64,000 nt of DNA from Rhexocercosporidium sp. MPI-PUGE-AT-0058 (lineage: Eukaryota > Ascomycota > Leotiomycetes > Helotiales), in the NCBI GenBank assembly GCA_020746875.1, contig JAGTJL010000003.1, positions 2,852,001-2,916,000 of the forward strand. Direction: 5' to 3'. Shown here piece after piece: positions 1-12,559 of the stretch. The notes below the pieces were generated by a model, which had not been told where the DNA came from, did no database searches, and saw only the letters and a list, made by a program, of their open reading frames with translations. The translations under genes were made by a program, and so were the position numbers. Position 1 is the first letter of the stretch. Every line of letters begins with the position of its first letter.

Positions 1-3000
1 TGCTTGTCACGTGGTTACATTGGGAAACAAGTCGTCCAGAAGCACTGACAAGATTTTAGAACATCTAGAATTTGATTTTGGATGGTCGTAAGCATGCATC
101 TGAATGGCTTCATGCAGCTTATCAGCCATTGACTGTGAAGCGAATAAGATGATCAAACTTACAAATTGCTCAAAGTCTCCTTTTGCCATCTCATTTATCA
201 CATATTTATTTTACTTCAAGATAAAACTACCTCTGGAGGTCGGACATTCCATCTCGATCAAGACAATAAGGAAACAAGACGCCTGTCCCTTCCTCCCTTC
301 GGTGCAGCTCCTCACGGAATATCAGCAGAATTCCCCGAAATCCTTCCTACCTCCTATCTAAAATCACAGTCTCTACGATCTCGAACTTAATCAACATCAC
401 GTCAGACCTATCTTTTAAACTTTGACCTCCACGAATCCCTTGTACACGAATTCTTTTGTTGCAAGTAGCAATTTTTTGTGGCGTGCCGATCCCATCGCCA
501 CAGAGTTCACCACCTACGTAGTACAACACCATGTACCACCATGCTCAGCCGAGAACTCCGTGTCTCTTTTTCACACAGAGCCACGGCACACCACTCCAGG
601 GCAACGAGAACAAGAATTGTCGAGCATGGATCCCAGTCACAAGACAAATTTTTGTGCCTCTGTTGCACATCGCAGAAAGTGGGCCGTGCTTCATCCTCTT
701 TCCCAACTTTCTTCTCGAAGACCATTTGGAACATTACTAACGTACAGTTTCTCGCCAAACAAAGATGCTGGGCGGGTCTTGGCTGGTACTATTTCTCTAC
801 CGGTTAGGTACATCACTAACGAAAGTCCGGAGGTGTGGTGCCCTTGTGGTGCTTTTAGAGTTCTGACTACTCCGTACAAAGTTAGGTCACACCTGTCTTC
901 AGACCCCTTCAAATACCGTGCCCGACTGTTTGACGTCTAACGTTGGATTACGGCAATAACCAACTCAGTCCTCTCCGCTCTATCATACTTTTTGACCCTT
1001 GAAGACAGCGCTAGCCAGCCGCTCCGGTCGCACCAGTTTGACGGAAGCAGCGCAAAACAGCCGCGGGAAGGTTTGGCTTCGATGAACTGATTAAAAGGCA
1101 GGCCTTTGCGTTTGTGACTTGTTGTGACTGGATGGAGGAGTCTTTGTTGCACGTCTACGGAGCAGGTTCCGCTGGTTCCGGGTGTTTGGTCCTTGCTTTA
1201 AAGCGAAAGTGTAGAATTTGGGCAATTGAGCTTTCAGCTACGAAGTGGAACCTGCAGGTAGGTGCTTCCGGGTCATTTCAGTCTCAATCATCTGGAAGCG
1301 ACGCTGGCTTTATTGAACAGCTTCGAGAAGTGCTAGCAAGGGGCTTTCATACAGGTCGAGCAGGTCGACTGCTCATGACCACATTGGGCATCATCCTTTT
1401 ATTATTCTAGTCTTGTTGTTGCTGCGTTACTTGGACGCGAACTGATTTCGATCTAGCTTTTTCTAGCAAGACAGCTTCGCAATCTCAAAGTCAAAGGTTA
1501 GTGCTATGCAACCAAGCTCCAAGTGTCCGGCTAAGTTTCTAACTCTGTACCATCTTAAGCTGTTCAATATGCCATGACGCCAACTCACCACCCTCCGAGA
1601 TACTAAAGTATCAACTAGCTAGATTCAACAGCACATCCGTTGACAAACCGAAGATGCTCCACCATTCTTGGTCATCCCCTATCGTGTTGTTCTAGTACAG
1701 ATCCTTGGGAGTGTCTAAGCGAGAGAGCCCTCCTGACCAAAGGCAAACATTAACCGAGATGTTGCCGGATCGAGGCTCTTGGAAAGCATAAGCGAATGAC
1801 CTGTAATTTGTGCTTCGACTCGTCGTTGGTGGAGGATGCCTAATTGACTCTGAGAATTCTAAGGATATGTTCCTCAAGACATCAAGCAGAAATGGCTTAC
1901 AAGCCCAACCATCCAAAGCCAGCAACCAATAAACAAAGGATCACAGGCAAAACACGGCCAGACAATTCTCTTCAGTCCCCCGAACCGTGAACCGAGATTC
2001 CCAGGGGCCTGCGTCACCGGGAAGAAAGCAAATTCCAACACCAAAAATCCCAAGGAGGCAATGAAGGAAGAAGCAAGCAAGCAAGCATGATAACATCCAA
2101 AAGGAAAAATTCTTTTGTTGCATATCGCGAATCCCTCGCGGAATTGCGGGAGCTCTGGTCCGGTCGCATGAAGGATGGTCTCCATCATCGCAATTGGGCC
2201 GGATCAACTTCCAGCACTTCCAGCATTTCTCCCCCCAAGGCGTGCTGGAACGTGCGTAGGTAGGGGCTTGCATGTTTCTCGTAATGCTCCGATGGCGATC
2301 CTGCCAGCGGGCCTTGCTCGCTCGGGGAATGGGGCGGCCCGTCCCGCGACTCTGTCTTGGCTGGTTCTGGAAGTTCCATGCGAGGGTTGGTAAGCCATTG
2401 GTAATGTAGAGTAATTGCTGCTTTCCTTCTGGTTATGGACTGTAGATGTCTCATTTCACTCCAGTTCATTAGCCAGTTCATTAAAAATCGAGATGGTAGA
2501 TTGTTTGTAAAATTCTCTATTTCTTGGCGAGGCTTTCCACTCAGTTCTCTAATTCATCATATCCAAGCCTTGAACTTGTCGGCAGAACAATGGCTATCAA
2601 CACTGCAGGGCACGAGTCAGTCCAGCGATGCACCATCAGATCCTTCAAGAATGATTCACCGACACTCCTGGTAGGGCGTAATAAAGCGCACCCAACCTTA
2701 GCAATAGAAAGAACCCCTGCTTACCGACATATTGGCGCATATAGACAGCTTCTGGAAGGATGACTACCGAGCTGTCTCAGGAACAGCATCCTAGACTTTT
2801 ACAAGGCATGAATCCGTGCAAGTGCATCTGTATAGAGTATTACCTAGTGAGCAGCACCTCGGACTCAGTCCATGGGGTGCTAGAATGGTGATCTATGAAA
2901 GTGAGACCTGAAAGGGGAAGTGTCAAGGCCGCGAAGGTTGTATGTAACTGCAGTCACGAAGAGATCAAGAAGTGAATCATCTCACGCGATACCCGGCACG

Positions 3001-3216
3001 CGACCATCCGAACCAAATCAATGTGGAAGTTGAAACTGGAAATAATTGAAACAAGCATATGGGGTTATTTCCCTTGGAACCTACTCGCTGCTGCTATAAA
3101 AGGGGCCATAAAGTTCAACGGCTTTCATCACTCATTTCTTAAACATCGCTTGTACCCGACGGAAGCACATCCGGTTTTAAGCCCTAATTCTCCAATGCAT
3201 AGTACGGTGTCATCCC
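1..3216. other. Gene-poor stretch without a supported gene
   Basis: I see no reading frame here with a recognisable domain, motif or convincing exon structure. Several overlapping short frames occur on both strands, which is what chance gives in mixed-composition DNA. The only frame with an ordinary amino-acid mix is a short minus-strand one at 7-201 (64 residues), which could be the tail of a gene cut by the window edge, but I cannot identify it. No RNA gene, tandem repeat or transposon end was noticed. Confidence 0.4.
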
Positions 3217-5030
3217 TCATTTAACAACGATTCCACATACTTCCCTCTCATCATCGTATTCATCCTCGTTCGTCTGTGGAAGATCCTCCAAAAAAGGTAG
3301 ATCCTCCCCACGAAACTTCTCTGCATCTTCATACAACGCACGCACAATATCCCGTGTGTAAAGACTCTGCATCGCTCTCAAAACAAACCCTGTTTCCCTC
3401 TCGTCCTTGCTCCGCACCTCCCTAGCAATAGCACGCATGATCCGGTTTGCATCAACTTCAAGACTGACTTCAATATCTGGCACACCCCTGGGTCTTGGTG
3501 AAAGCCCTGTAAGTTCTAAAGTACCCATCAATCGGTTCTTGTTAGCGATCAATCGCTGGCCCTCCTAGACATTAATCACCACTTTTTTCTGGTTCTCGAA
3601 AGCTGTGGAGATCATAATCGACTTGCGCGTTGGGATCACCGTACCGTTCTGAACAATCTTGTGAAAAGTTCCATTGCTCGACTAGATCCCCATAGATAGG
3701 AATGTTATATCACTATATTGCAGTTCAAGTTCAAGTCGTGAGGAGACTGGCGAGTCTGAGATCAATGCGCCCTGTATCGCAGCTCCACAAACAATCGCCT
3801 GGTTGATAGGAATTTCGGAGCTTGTGATGAGTTTCTTGTGATTGAAGCATGCTCCAAGGACCCTTTGAGCGTCGGCGGCGAGTGAGGGGTTTCCGGTGAC
3901 AAGAATGCCATGTATTTCTTCCTTGTTTAGTCTTGCATCAGTGAGCAGTTGCTCAATATCCTGGAGAAGATCTCTCCACGACCCGATTCCGATCTTGCCT
4001 AGGCTTCCCAGCTGGGTTTGCATGATTGTGTGTAGATACCGAAGCGCATTAATATACACCGGGCAACTCCCTCCAACACTGTCCCGGTGCACTGTACCTT
4101 TGACTTCGAATAAGCCATGATCTGAGTTCAACAGCGTCAGGTCTGATTCCGTCTCCTGAACATCATATATGACGAAATTAAACTCTAATTTTCCACTCGC
4201 AAAGAAGTCGGGGTCAAGGTCTCCCTCCCATCTTTCCCAAAGATCAAGACGATGCGCAATTGCAGCCGCTGTTGATTCATTGATTGTATGGAGGGTATTC
4301 AGCCTAGCTAATCTGCCCGCAGCTTTTACAGCTTGTCTTTGGCTGTCGCTGAAGTATGTGGGCACAGTCACGACAGCGGATTTGATCGTCGAGTTCAGAT
4401 GAATCTCAGCCATCTGCTTGAGTTTCGTCAAGATGGTGGAGGCGATGTGTTCTGGAGAGAATGTCATTTCACCACTATCCGATTGAATCTTGATTTCAAG
4501 AGTGCCATTACTGTCAGTTTTCTCCACTACATCGTAGGGCAATTCCTCAATCTTCTTCTGGGTTGCAGGGTCTGAGAAATTTCCGCCGATCAAATGCCTA
4601 GGCAATAATTCAGAATGTTGCTTTATATGCAGGCAGTGATACTTACTTGATATCAAAGATCGTATTCTTCGGATTTGGAAGAGCCTGCTCCTGTGACTCA
4701 TGTCCGACAAAATCCAAGCCGTCTCCCGTAAAAGAGACGACCGATGGAACGAGACTTTGGCCTTGTTGGTCTAGGATGATCTCAAATTTTCCTTCTCTTA
4801 CAACTCCAACACGGGAGTGCTTCAGACCGAAGTCAATTCCAATGACTGAAGAAAGCTTAGCTTTACCGAGGCGAGCAGTTGAGCAGATTCTTACCGGTTC
4901 CGTAGTCCACTTGCTCGTAAGAATCTAATGATTTTGTTTTGAAAAATGATAAGTCGAATTGGGCGAGAAGAAGGGTTAGATAAAGGGCGACTAAGATACC
5001 TAGAGCTTGGCTCGTGGTGGGTGTTCTCAT
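3217..5030 (-). pseudogene. Hsp70-family chaperone gene (BiP-like) with two in-frame UAG stops
   Basis: Three exons fit: 5030-4895, 4845-4647 and 4597-3217, with two 49-nt GT-AG introns and a 572-codon frame. The N-terminus has a hydrophobic segment (about residues 9-25) that could target the ER, then the Hsp70 ATPase start (VIGIDFG), an HLIGGNFSDP block and the NESTAAAIAH motif. The substrate-binding part is recognisable (GTLELTG, RGVPDIEVSLEVDAN), but the helical lid is short and there is no HDEL-type ER retention signal. The frame is broken twice by TAG, at 3682-3684 and 3565-3567, inside the substrate-binding region; sequence on both sides and between them still matches Hsp70 in the same frame. 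Hsp70s bind and release unfolded peptides using ATP. Either this is a young pseudogene (both stops are one change from CAG) or the stops are recoded; the second falls where Hsp70 has an aromatic residue, so Trp would also fit there. Confidence 0.8.
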
Positions 5031-5777
5031 TGTAAACGTTCTAGCTCAAGGTGAGTTGGAATTGGCCTGGTGATGCCTAAACACAGATTTTGAGTCTCAC
5101 AGGTTTTCAGCGACTGTGAAGTACATAGTCCAGGCGCTCGGTGTGGATGAGAACGAGAGATATGAGTTTGAGTTTGAAATAGGAGTGTATTTGATGGATG
5201 AATGAGATGACAGATGAAGACGACGAAAGAGAAGAGGCTAATGGAGACGTATCCAATTCATCCGAAGCTGCCAACATGACATGAAACCAAGTTTTCAGTC
5301 CTAACATAGGGAGAGAACCTATCACATATTATTCATATAGATATGCCATAATTCCTCGTTGACAAGAGCTTCCATACCTTTTCCATGTTTCTCATTTCCC
5401 TAGTGCTTCCTCAGGCTCGTCCGCGGGAGGGGGGGCGGGCATCGCAGCAAAACACAAACGTAATAATTGTGCGCAAAGATACAGTTCGAAATATTAGTTA
5501 ATTGGAACGTCCCAGGAGACCTTGCATCATGGAATAGTTTTGGGGGGAACTATCAAGTCGCGGTTGAATTAACATTAAGTGAAGTTGCTAATTTCGGGGA
5601 CTCGAAGCCTGGAATTGCCTCTCCGAGCAGCCTGGAAATCACAGGCTCGAAAGCGAGATGCATTAAATTACGGGTTGTCCAGGCCAATGTGCTGTAATGA
5701 ATTCGACACAGCACCTCCCTAGAAGATTCGTCTACTCTATTTCGCAATTGAATGATAAGAATTGGTAATATTCCTGT
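5031..5777. other. Intergenic, nothing supported
   Basis: This is the stretch upstream of the minus-strand Hsp70-like gene and downstream of the minus-strand membrane-protein gene. Its leftmost few hundred bases should hold the Hsp70-like promoter. I see no gene or repeat. Confidence 0.4.
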
Positions 5778-8217
5778 CTATATAACGTGCGTTGGAGGGG
5801 TATTCCGAGCCATGGCTCTTGCTCCTGCAACTATCCTCACTCCTCGACTCGCCTCGATGATGCTTCCACTTTCACCAACTGCACAGTTGGCGAAAATTGT
5901 TTCCACATCATCATGACTACCCGGAACTCTGGTATTGCGATTGGCCATGGAAGTTTCTCGCTTCAAATTCATGAAGTCAACAAAAGGATAGTCGGATGTT
6001 TCCTGGACTTGGTTCCACGCAGTCAAAGCCAGTATCAAAATAATCAAAATCAGAATCATTCCACAGACAATCATGTAAGTCAAGACTGTCCACCATGATA
6101 TTTCCAGTCGGTTGACTTTATGTGCATAAGAGCCGTCAATGTAGTTCTCCTTCGGTGAGTCAGTTGCGATTTCGGTTATCGCTGTCTGGGGAATAAAAGG
6201 TGTTGTGAGAGGATTGTAAAAATAGAGGGGGACCATGAAGATATTGCGCATTATCTCTCTGGGCTCCACTTGATACGTAGCAGATCTGGAGCGGTCTAGA
6301 AGTACGGCAATTTGCATCGTAAGTTGAAACTGCGGCCCTGATGTGTCGAATTCGAAGCTTCTGTTTTGCTCCCTCCAGGGAAGCAGCATGCCTTTGAAGG
6401 CTGTGAGGAAATCAGCCGGAGGAATGTGTTGGGCTTTGGCTGCGGACAAATCTTCGATATCGAGAAGGACCCCGGTCTTTCTTTCAATGGCTACTGTCGC
6501 ATTTCTTCGGTATATCCCCACGAATCCGGACCAGGTTGCGGCCCTCCTCCAGCCATCCTGGTACGTACAGCTCCCGTCAGAGGCTATCAGATCATTGCAG
6601 AATTTAAACGCTTGAGTAGTAGTCAGTACAGGTGCAGCGGTACGAAGACAATTACCAACCTGCCAATATCTGCCCGTCGTTATACGGAGTCATACATATT
6701 TGGAATCCGCTTGTGCTGCTTCCTGAAGTTCCATAGCTTCCAAATAATGTGCAGTCTTTCTCGGCCCAGGGAATTAATCCAGCATCCCAAAAATCCAGCT
6801 GATAGACTGGCGTCCTACGAGTGATGTATACTGGCAGAGTTGATCCATTCTCAGATAGAAATTTCCAAGGGCTCATACTTTTCATACCTCCTGGAAGGAT
6901 ATACGAGGTACAGTTCGACGATGAAGTGCACTCTTGGCCAACAGCTGGCATCAACTTAGTAAGTGTCCCATCTCTAATGATATTCAGGGCCAGTCCGGAG
7001 AGAGATGCTCCATTGGCAACTCCTGTCGCTGCTTGAGTTACATTGTACTCCCCAATACCCCCCGAGAGACGTTCCCATCCAGTGCGCCGGTAGTCTACTA
7101 TCGGATTTACTTTGGCTACAAAAGTGTGAATTATTGGCTTCCAGCTCGATATCTAGAAGGACAGCGCTTACTCATAAATATTAGACCTGGGAATTGAATG
7201 AGAAGCCAAAATCCTACTCTTCGTGCAGTTAGGTGCTGATCTATCTCTCACAAATCTCGGAAGCTGTCGCTTACCTACTCAAGCCCCATAATCTTGGTTG
7301 CAGAATGGAACTCCGTTGAGTTAGAACGGGTACTAGTGGGGATATCCGGGATGCGGAAGGATTTTGACTCCATCTGCTAGGGGCGACAATGTTCTTTGGA
7401 ACGTGGCATCCATGAAATATAATTCTTAGCCAACCACCAATTCCACTGCTGGTACTCAGAGCCAAAAATGTTGTCAAGTTCTGGCCATGTCTCATCAGTG
7501 GACCCCACTGGACGTATTCCCAAACTTTGTCACCTGCTGCGACGAGGGCATAGTTGTTGAGAAGAGCCAGGATATTGAGAACTAGAAAGCCTCCAGTTAC
7601 CCCGAGTCTTGCTAGAGGCCCATTGACGTCGGAAGCTGTCACAATGATGGAGCTAGTTATTAGGTATACGACCACTAGTGATATGGGCCCCTTCATCGAC
7701 CAGCAGTAACTCGAAAAGGTCTTTCGGGGTTGCTGAACCAATGTGGCTCCTGGCGACTGTCCTAAAGGTGCTATTGCTGGATTTGCTGCAACTCCATTTG
7801 TAAGAGTCGATGCCTGGTTAGGAATGACCCCATTCGTTGGGATTTCAGCTGGTACTTGGGGAGGTGGTGTTGCATTTATAGCATTGTTGGCAGTTGCTGG
7901 CTGCAAGACCGCTGATGGTTGAGTCGTTGTCGGTACTGGTGCAGGTGGGGGCGCAGTCACTGGAATGTGCGGTTGCGTAACAGAACCTGCTGTTTCTCTC
8001 CCATTATTCGGCAGTGGTGTCGGCCTTCCGAGATCAGGAAGACCAGCTGTCGTAGAGGTCTGACTCACTTGGTTCTGTGTATGCTCATGCTATGGTAGCT
8101 CAGATTAGTCTCACGTCTTTTCCGAGATTAGGGTTTACCTACTGGTAGAGGTGGCTGCCCAATAGCATCGCTACCGACAACCCTAAGTGGTATATTCTCC
8201 TGACTTGAGTCAGCCAT
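5778..8217 (-). CDS. Fungal multi-pass membrane protein, five exons, function unknown
   Basis: Five exons can be joined into one 748-codon frame: 8217-8143, 8089-7279, 7240-7172, 7115-6660 and 6610-5778. The third boundary implies an intron of only 38 nt and is the least certain, but the frame holds throughout. The N-terminal ~120 residues are Pro/Thr/Asn-rich and probably disordered. Two membrane spans follow (around SLVVVYLITSSIIV and GFLVLNILALLNNYAL), then a conserved-looking KVWEYVQWGP / STSSGIGGWLRIIF block, a further hydrophobic segment (GFWLLIQFPGLIFM), a large Cys-containing region with N-glycosylation sequons (NCTSY, NGST) that is likely extracellular, and a strong C-terminal span (VLTYMIVCGMILILIILILA) before a polar tail. 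I recall similar architectures in many ascomycetes but know no function. A role in transport or signalling would be a guess. Confidence 0.7.
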
Positions 8218-8752
8218 GGTCGTTCTTGTTCTGGTTCTCAAGGGAACTCGAGCTCAGGAGAGTTCCTGCTCATCAAATACTTTAAATAGTCTCTCCTAGA
8301 AAGCCGTTTCAGATGGAACACGCAATGAATTCGGGCGATCACTATCGTAGCTATCCCCTTTCGATCCTACCGTCATATCCACATCAACAATGGTGGTTGC
8401 TCAGCTCTCGCTTAGCCGTCCACTCCCCTATCATAAAGCGACGCCATGCCGCTGAAGACTGAAACATTGATACATCGGGAGGTGCCGAACCGCTCGACTC
8501 CACGAATTAGCTAGGACTCCTGACTTGCTATCTTTCTAAAAGAAGGTGTGATCAACTCGTGTAACGCTCGTTCTATCGATTCGCTTCCTTTTCATAGATT
8601 CGCCAAGCAGGAACATACAGCCCAGTGCGGAGTAGTTCGACAGTGGCAGCATTCTGGACCCCGAGGATGATTTATTATCAGCCTATGTCCAGACTTCTCT
8701 TTCATATTCCACATCAACTCATGTTAGACTGTTACTTCAGAACAAATCAGCA
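8218..8752. other. Intergenic between divergent genes
   Basis: This is the shared upstream region of the minus-strand membrane-protein gene and the plus-strand secreted-protein gene, so it should hold both promoters. I recognise no specific element. Confidence 0.4.
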
Positions 8753-9395
8753 ATGCGAAGTGTCATCTGCCCTTTGATTGTTATTCTCGTACTAGGACCT
8801 CTTGGAGCTTCACCAAGCCCCCATCTCGCAGCCCGTCAAGGTTTGGAGTGCGGTGCAGCTCCTGTCGACTGTGGCGATGGATGGTGCTGTACCTTCGGCT
8901 TCGTTTGTCAAGCGACGCCCAGCAACGGGTTCGTTTGCATAGATACTATTCTCACTCAATCCGACGGGTGAGTTGCCCGCCGTTTATTAATTCATATGTG
9001 ATGTGACATCCACCTTCCTACCAGAAGCCCAAAACCTTTAGATAAGCATATTTTTATTGGATTGACGAATGGGCAGGTCTCCATATACCCTGGCGGCGTG
9101 GAATCCTACTTCATATGTTGCAGAAATCAGCTCTGTGACGCAACCTCTGTCGCTTACATTCTCGAACACCACCCAAGTGATTTCTTTCACAGCAATAAGC
9201 ACAACTTCCTCGACAAGTTCTAGTTCGTTGAATGCGATAACAGCAATTACCACAGGCTCGTTGTCGGCACGTCCTTCGACGATTATACCTACGACAAGCA
9301 GTAGTTCCTTTGGAGAGACTTCTGTAAGTCTTACGAAGGGATGGTGGATCGGAGTTGTATTGGGTGTTGCGTGGATGCTGCAGGACCTGTTCTAG
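8753..9395 (+). CDS. Small secreted Cys-rich protein with Ser/Thr stalk and C-terminal hydrophobic end
   Basis: Two exons, 8753-8967 and 9077-9395, join in frame across a GTGAGT...GCAG intron to give 177 residues. Residues 1-20 look like a signal peptide ending near GASPSP. A compact Cys-rich module follows (CGAAPVDCGDGWCC ... CQATPSNGFVC, six Cys in about 40 residues). A long Ser/Thr-rich stalk with many TSS/STT runs comes next, then a final hydrophobic segment (GWWIGVVLGVAWML). This layout fits a cell-surface protein, possibly GPI-anchored because little follows the hydrophobic end. I cannot name the family. Such proteins can be wall components or effector-like; the sequence does not decide. 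Confidence 0.65.
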
Positions 9396-10133
9396 TCTCC
9401 TTGCTCAATTGTAGTAGCACGGCCTCAATCTCAGAGAGGCATATAATGATTGCGGGGCTACCATGCCGTTCTGTACCGCGTTTGTGATGGAGGATATAAA
9501 GATTATAAAACAAAATTCCCGTTCAGTTACCTGTTGAGTGACTGAGTTTCGTTTTCTCTATGTAATCTTTAGACTACTGTGCATTCATCCAATAGGCGGA
9601 ATAAGAGTCGATGCATAACTAAAATATGCTACGAGTTCCAGCAGTCATATTTCCAGAAAACGCCAAGTTGATCAAGCTTTTCGCCTCGAACCCACATCTT
9701 TCTTGTTCCCCTCTTCATCAGAACCTCCGTTTTCGATTCAAAAGCATATTCTCTAGGACTAAGAGATAGAGAACCAGGAAGCCACCTGGCGGTAAGTGAT
9801 TTTGCGGGCGAGGAAAGATTGCTCTAATGGACATCGGTGATATCTCTTACAACTATGCTAACTACCTATATGAGTTTGGATCTATCACTATGCAGCTGTC
9901 GCTCAGAACTTTTGTGCAAATATTTTCATGACGGCGCTATGTAAGTGCTGTCGATCAATTGGTCTAGTCGGATGCTCTGTTAGTAGTCATGGCGGAAATA
10001 CCAAGCTTGAGAATGAAGTATAAAACTCGTCATGAGCATTCAAGAACCTGTCTAATCTATATATATTTACTTGAGCTGAAGATTGCTAATTTTTCTGTAC
10101 TTTTGCTGTGTATTTCTAGCTATATATTCTTTC
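9396..10133. other. Intergenic, nothing supported
   Basis: I see no gene, repeat array or transposon end between the secreted-protein gene and the nucleoside hydrolase remnant. Confidence 0.4.
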
Positions 10134-10764
10134 ATGGCTATCAGCCTAGCACTTTCGCTTGCGGGGTCAATCTCAGCTTCGTACATTACAGAAAGACTTC
10201 AAACAGCACAGAAAAACGATATGTAATAATTTATACTGACTGGAGTGCTGCTGAATTTATCCCTTTTCTCCAATCTCTAGACGCTGGGATAGAAGTTCTT
10301 GCCGTCACATCTTGTAAGTCCATGCCAACTTCCTCAATCAACCCCACCAACACACTAAAAGCAACGGCAAACTCGTGGCAAAAGTAATGTGCATACTATG
10401 CACTCACAACTCTAGAAGTCAGTAATCTGAGTTGCATACCGGTCTACTACAGAGCAACGCATCCGTTCACCAACACTTACAAGCGCTTTCAAGCTTGGGA
10501 AGCCGTCTTCGCGGCTTACAACGCCACCGCGGAAGCTCTCGGAACAGATCTAACAGCTGGATCTGATCCGGAATGTATTGCAAAGAACGCTTTTTGCAGG
10601 TTTACCCAAACAGCACAGCTGTGGCTGGTGTCAGTGCTGCTCAAATCACGATTGAGTCGGTTCACAAGTACCCTGGGCAAATCTTCCATGTGTACCAGAA
10701 GGCATTGAAGCTGCCGAATGTTCGTAATGTACGTACGTCAACCATGTTGATACAGACAAGTTGA
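10134..10764 (+). pseudogene. Decayed, truncated nucleoside hydrolase-like gene
   Basis: Pieces matching the fungal inosine-uridine-preferring nucleoside hydrolase family occur in order but in different frames. An ATG at 10134 opens a signal-peptide-like segment (MAISLALSLAGSISAS). A frame change leads to YVIIYTDWSAAEFIPFLQSL, the N-terminal metal-site strand region of the family. A plausible intron (donor near 10315) leads to TANSWQK and then TAA at 10385-10387. The same frame resumes with NLSCIPV and FQAWEAVF, and another frame change near 10600 leads to a HKYPGQIFHVY block. Everything C-terminal, about half of a normal enzyme, is missing. The active enzymes cleave the N-glycosidic bond of ribonucleosides; this copy has at least two frameshifts, one nonsense codon and a C-terminal deletion, so it is dead. 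Confidence 0.75.
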
Positions 10765-11265
10765 AAGCTACGATCAAGCGTTCGGTGCAGTAATTACCCC
10801 AAGATTGCGCTACTTTGCAAACAGGAGGATGGATGGATGTGATGAGGAATGAGATTTAAGCGCATATACTTCTGGGCTACGAATATCACGACAACGATAC
10901 CCGATCAAAGGTTTCAATGAATTTTGGACAAGAGAACGGACATGGAGGATCAGAGTTATCAGGAAAGTCTCAAGCTTTGTTTTCCCTTACAAATACTACC
11001 ACCAGCCAAGATCCTCGGCTATTTTTCTCTTCCCGGAACGGGAATAATCCCCAAGCTTCGCTTCAAGTCGCCCCCTTTCGCCATGCCGACCACTAGATCC
11101 TCCCCACAGTACTCCACCTCGAGCCTCACCACTTCCTCCTCTCTCAAACTTGCTCCAAAAAGGTACTCAGAATCCATCAAGGTGCATCTACTATTGACTC
11201 ACATTGACCCGACCAATAACAAACTATCAATTCATAATTTCCTCCAAGAAAACAAAATAGCCGAA

Positions 11266-11933
11266 ATGGAAGGCACATGTCTCTGCGGAGCTATAACGGT
11301 GCGCATTAACGATTCGGAGCTATTCACGAAAAGGAGAGGACATATCTGCAGATGTGCGAATTGCAAGAAGACTGCTGGATCTGGTATGTTTCCGTATTCC
11401 TCACATGCCATAACTGTCCCTAGTGTCGTCATGTTCAAGGTTGGGGTTGGCTTGACGGGTAGGGAACTGGGTGAAGTTTTGTTCTTGACTTGAGTTGAGG
11501 CTAACTTGTTCACAGCTGCTGCAACAAATCTCAATCATCGAAAATGAGAAGGTCGAGATCACAGGCGAGGAGAATCTCAAGCAGTATGAAGACAAGAATA
11601 CGTTAAGCGGAACACCGTTGGGGAGGTTTTTTTGCGGGATTTGCGGGAAGTAAGACTTTATTCTTCCCTCCCCTCTTATCCTACCCTCTATAACACTATT
11701 CAAACTCACCTGGTGTTGAACTATAAAAGTGAGTATAATATTGACGAGACCTTAGCCCGATTAAATCCGTAACTCCGCTATATGAAGGCAAGACTGTACT
11801 GAAACTGGGCATCTTCCCGAAAATTCCTACGCCGGAATGGGAGTCTTTTAGTGATAATAGACAGAATTGAGAAACGCTGCTGGATGGGGCGGTACAGTAT
11901 AAGGGGACGAGTTTTGGGGAGAAGATGGAGTAG
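11266..11933 (+). pseudogene. GFA/CENP-V-type zinc protein gene with frameshift and in-frame UGA
   Basis: Exons at 11266-11383, 11516-11649 and 11756-11933 carry the glutathione-dependent formaldehyde-activating (GFA)/CENP-V fold: CLCGAITV with the first Cys pair, CRCANCKKTAGS with the second, EVEI/GEENL-like beta strands, then RFFCGICGN and a C-terminal PLYEGKTVLKLG segment. These proteins bind zinc through the Cys pairs; many fungal members have no known substrate. After the first intron the frame is one base off: about 11516-11530 reads in one frame and from 11536 in another, which a single inserted base explains. A TGA at 11868-11870 sits where I expect a Trp and removes the last 21 residues. 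Both lesions point to a pseudogene. The second intron (11650-11755) is regular. Confidence 0.75.
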
Positions 11934-12273
11934 ATTGTGTCGATGAAATGGAGTTGGGTAGAGTTGAGACGGTGTTACCTGTGCGTTGGACGTAGTAATT
12001 TTTGAGGAATTATAAATGAGGACTTCGTGCTAAAGGAGAGTGTCCCGGCGGTATTGTGTGGTCAGGCTTCTGCACGCGGAAAGTATATTTTTGAGGATAA
12101 ACTTATCCTGGGGTTTGTTCTCGCCCGATCTTCAATCGTCACGAGCCATCAAGTTCCATTTTATAGATTTTGTTGAGTATCCTAACATAGATGGATACAC
12201 AAGTACTAATGTATTGACTTAAAATTTTATATATACTATATGTGAAGTATGTAATTCGTGATGCTGATGTCGG

Positions 12274-12543
12274 GTGTCTGATATGTCCCAGATGCCTCAA
12301 GGAGATGAACGACTAAACAACAATGAAGCTCCTCGCAAAAACACAAAGCAGCAGAGCAATAGGGGTAACTCCAAAGAAGAAAGTATTCTCAATTACGCTG
12401 GACACTCGTTTTGGGAAGATAATGTCTTTCGTAGACTTGAAGAGAGGGACCAACAAGGACACAATTCCTGGGGCGTCAAGAAGGATGTAGAGTCCCTGTC
12501 AACAGCTGTTAAGCGAAACGCTATTTTACACCAAAAGTCATAA
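12274..12543 (+). CDS. Small hydrophilic hypothetical protein
   Basis: An 89-residue frame starting at an ATG, rich in Asn, Gln, Glu and Lys (DERLNNNEAPRKNTKQQSN), with no membrane span, signal peptide or recognisable motif. It may be real because the frame is longer than the local background and has normal codon use, but it sits between a pseudogene and AT-rich DNA and no intron or neighbour supports it. Confidence 0.3.
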   Translation: MSDMSQMPQGDERLNNNEAPRKNTKQQSNRGNSKEESILNYAGHSFWEDNVFRRLEERDQQGHNSWGVKKDVESLSTAVKRNAILHQKS

Positions 12544-12559
12544 GTTACACTTAAGATGT

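Noticed and set aside
300..2770. Several 60-170 codon frames on both strands
   Set aside because: They overlap each other, have no domain, and look like chance frames.
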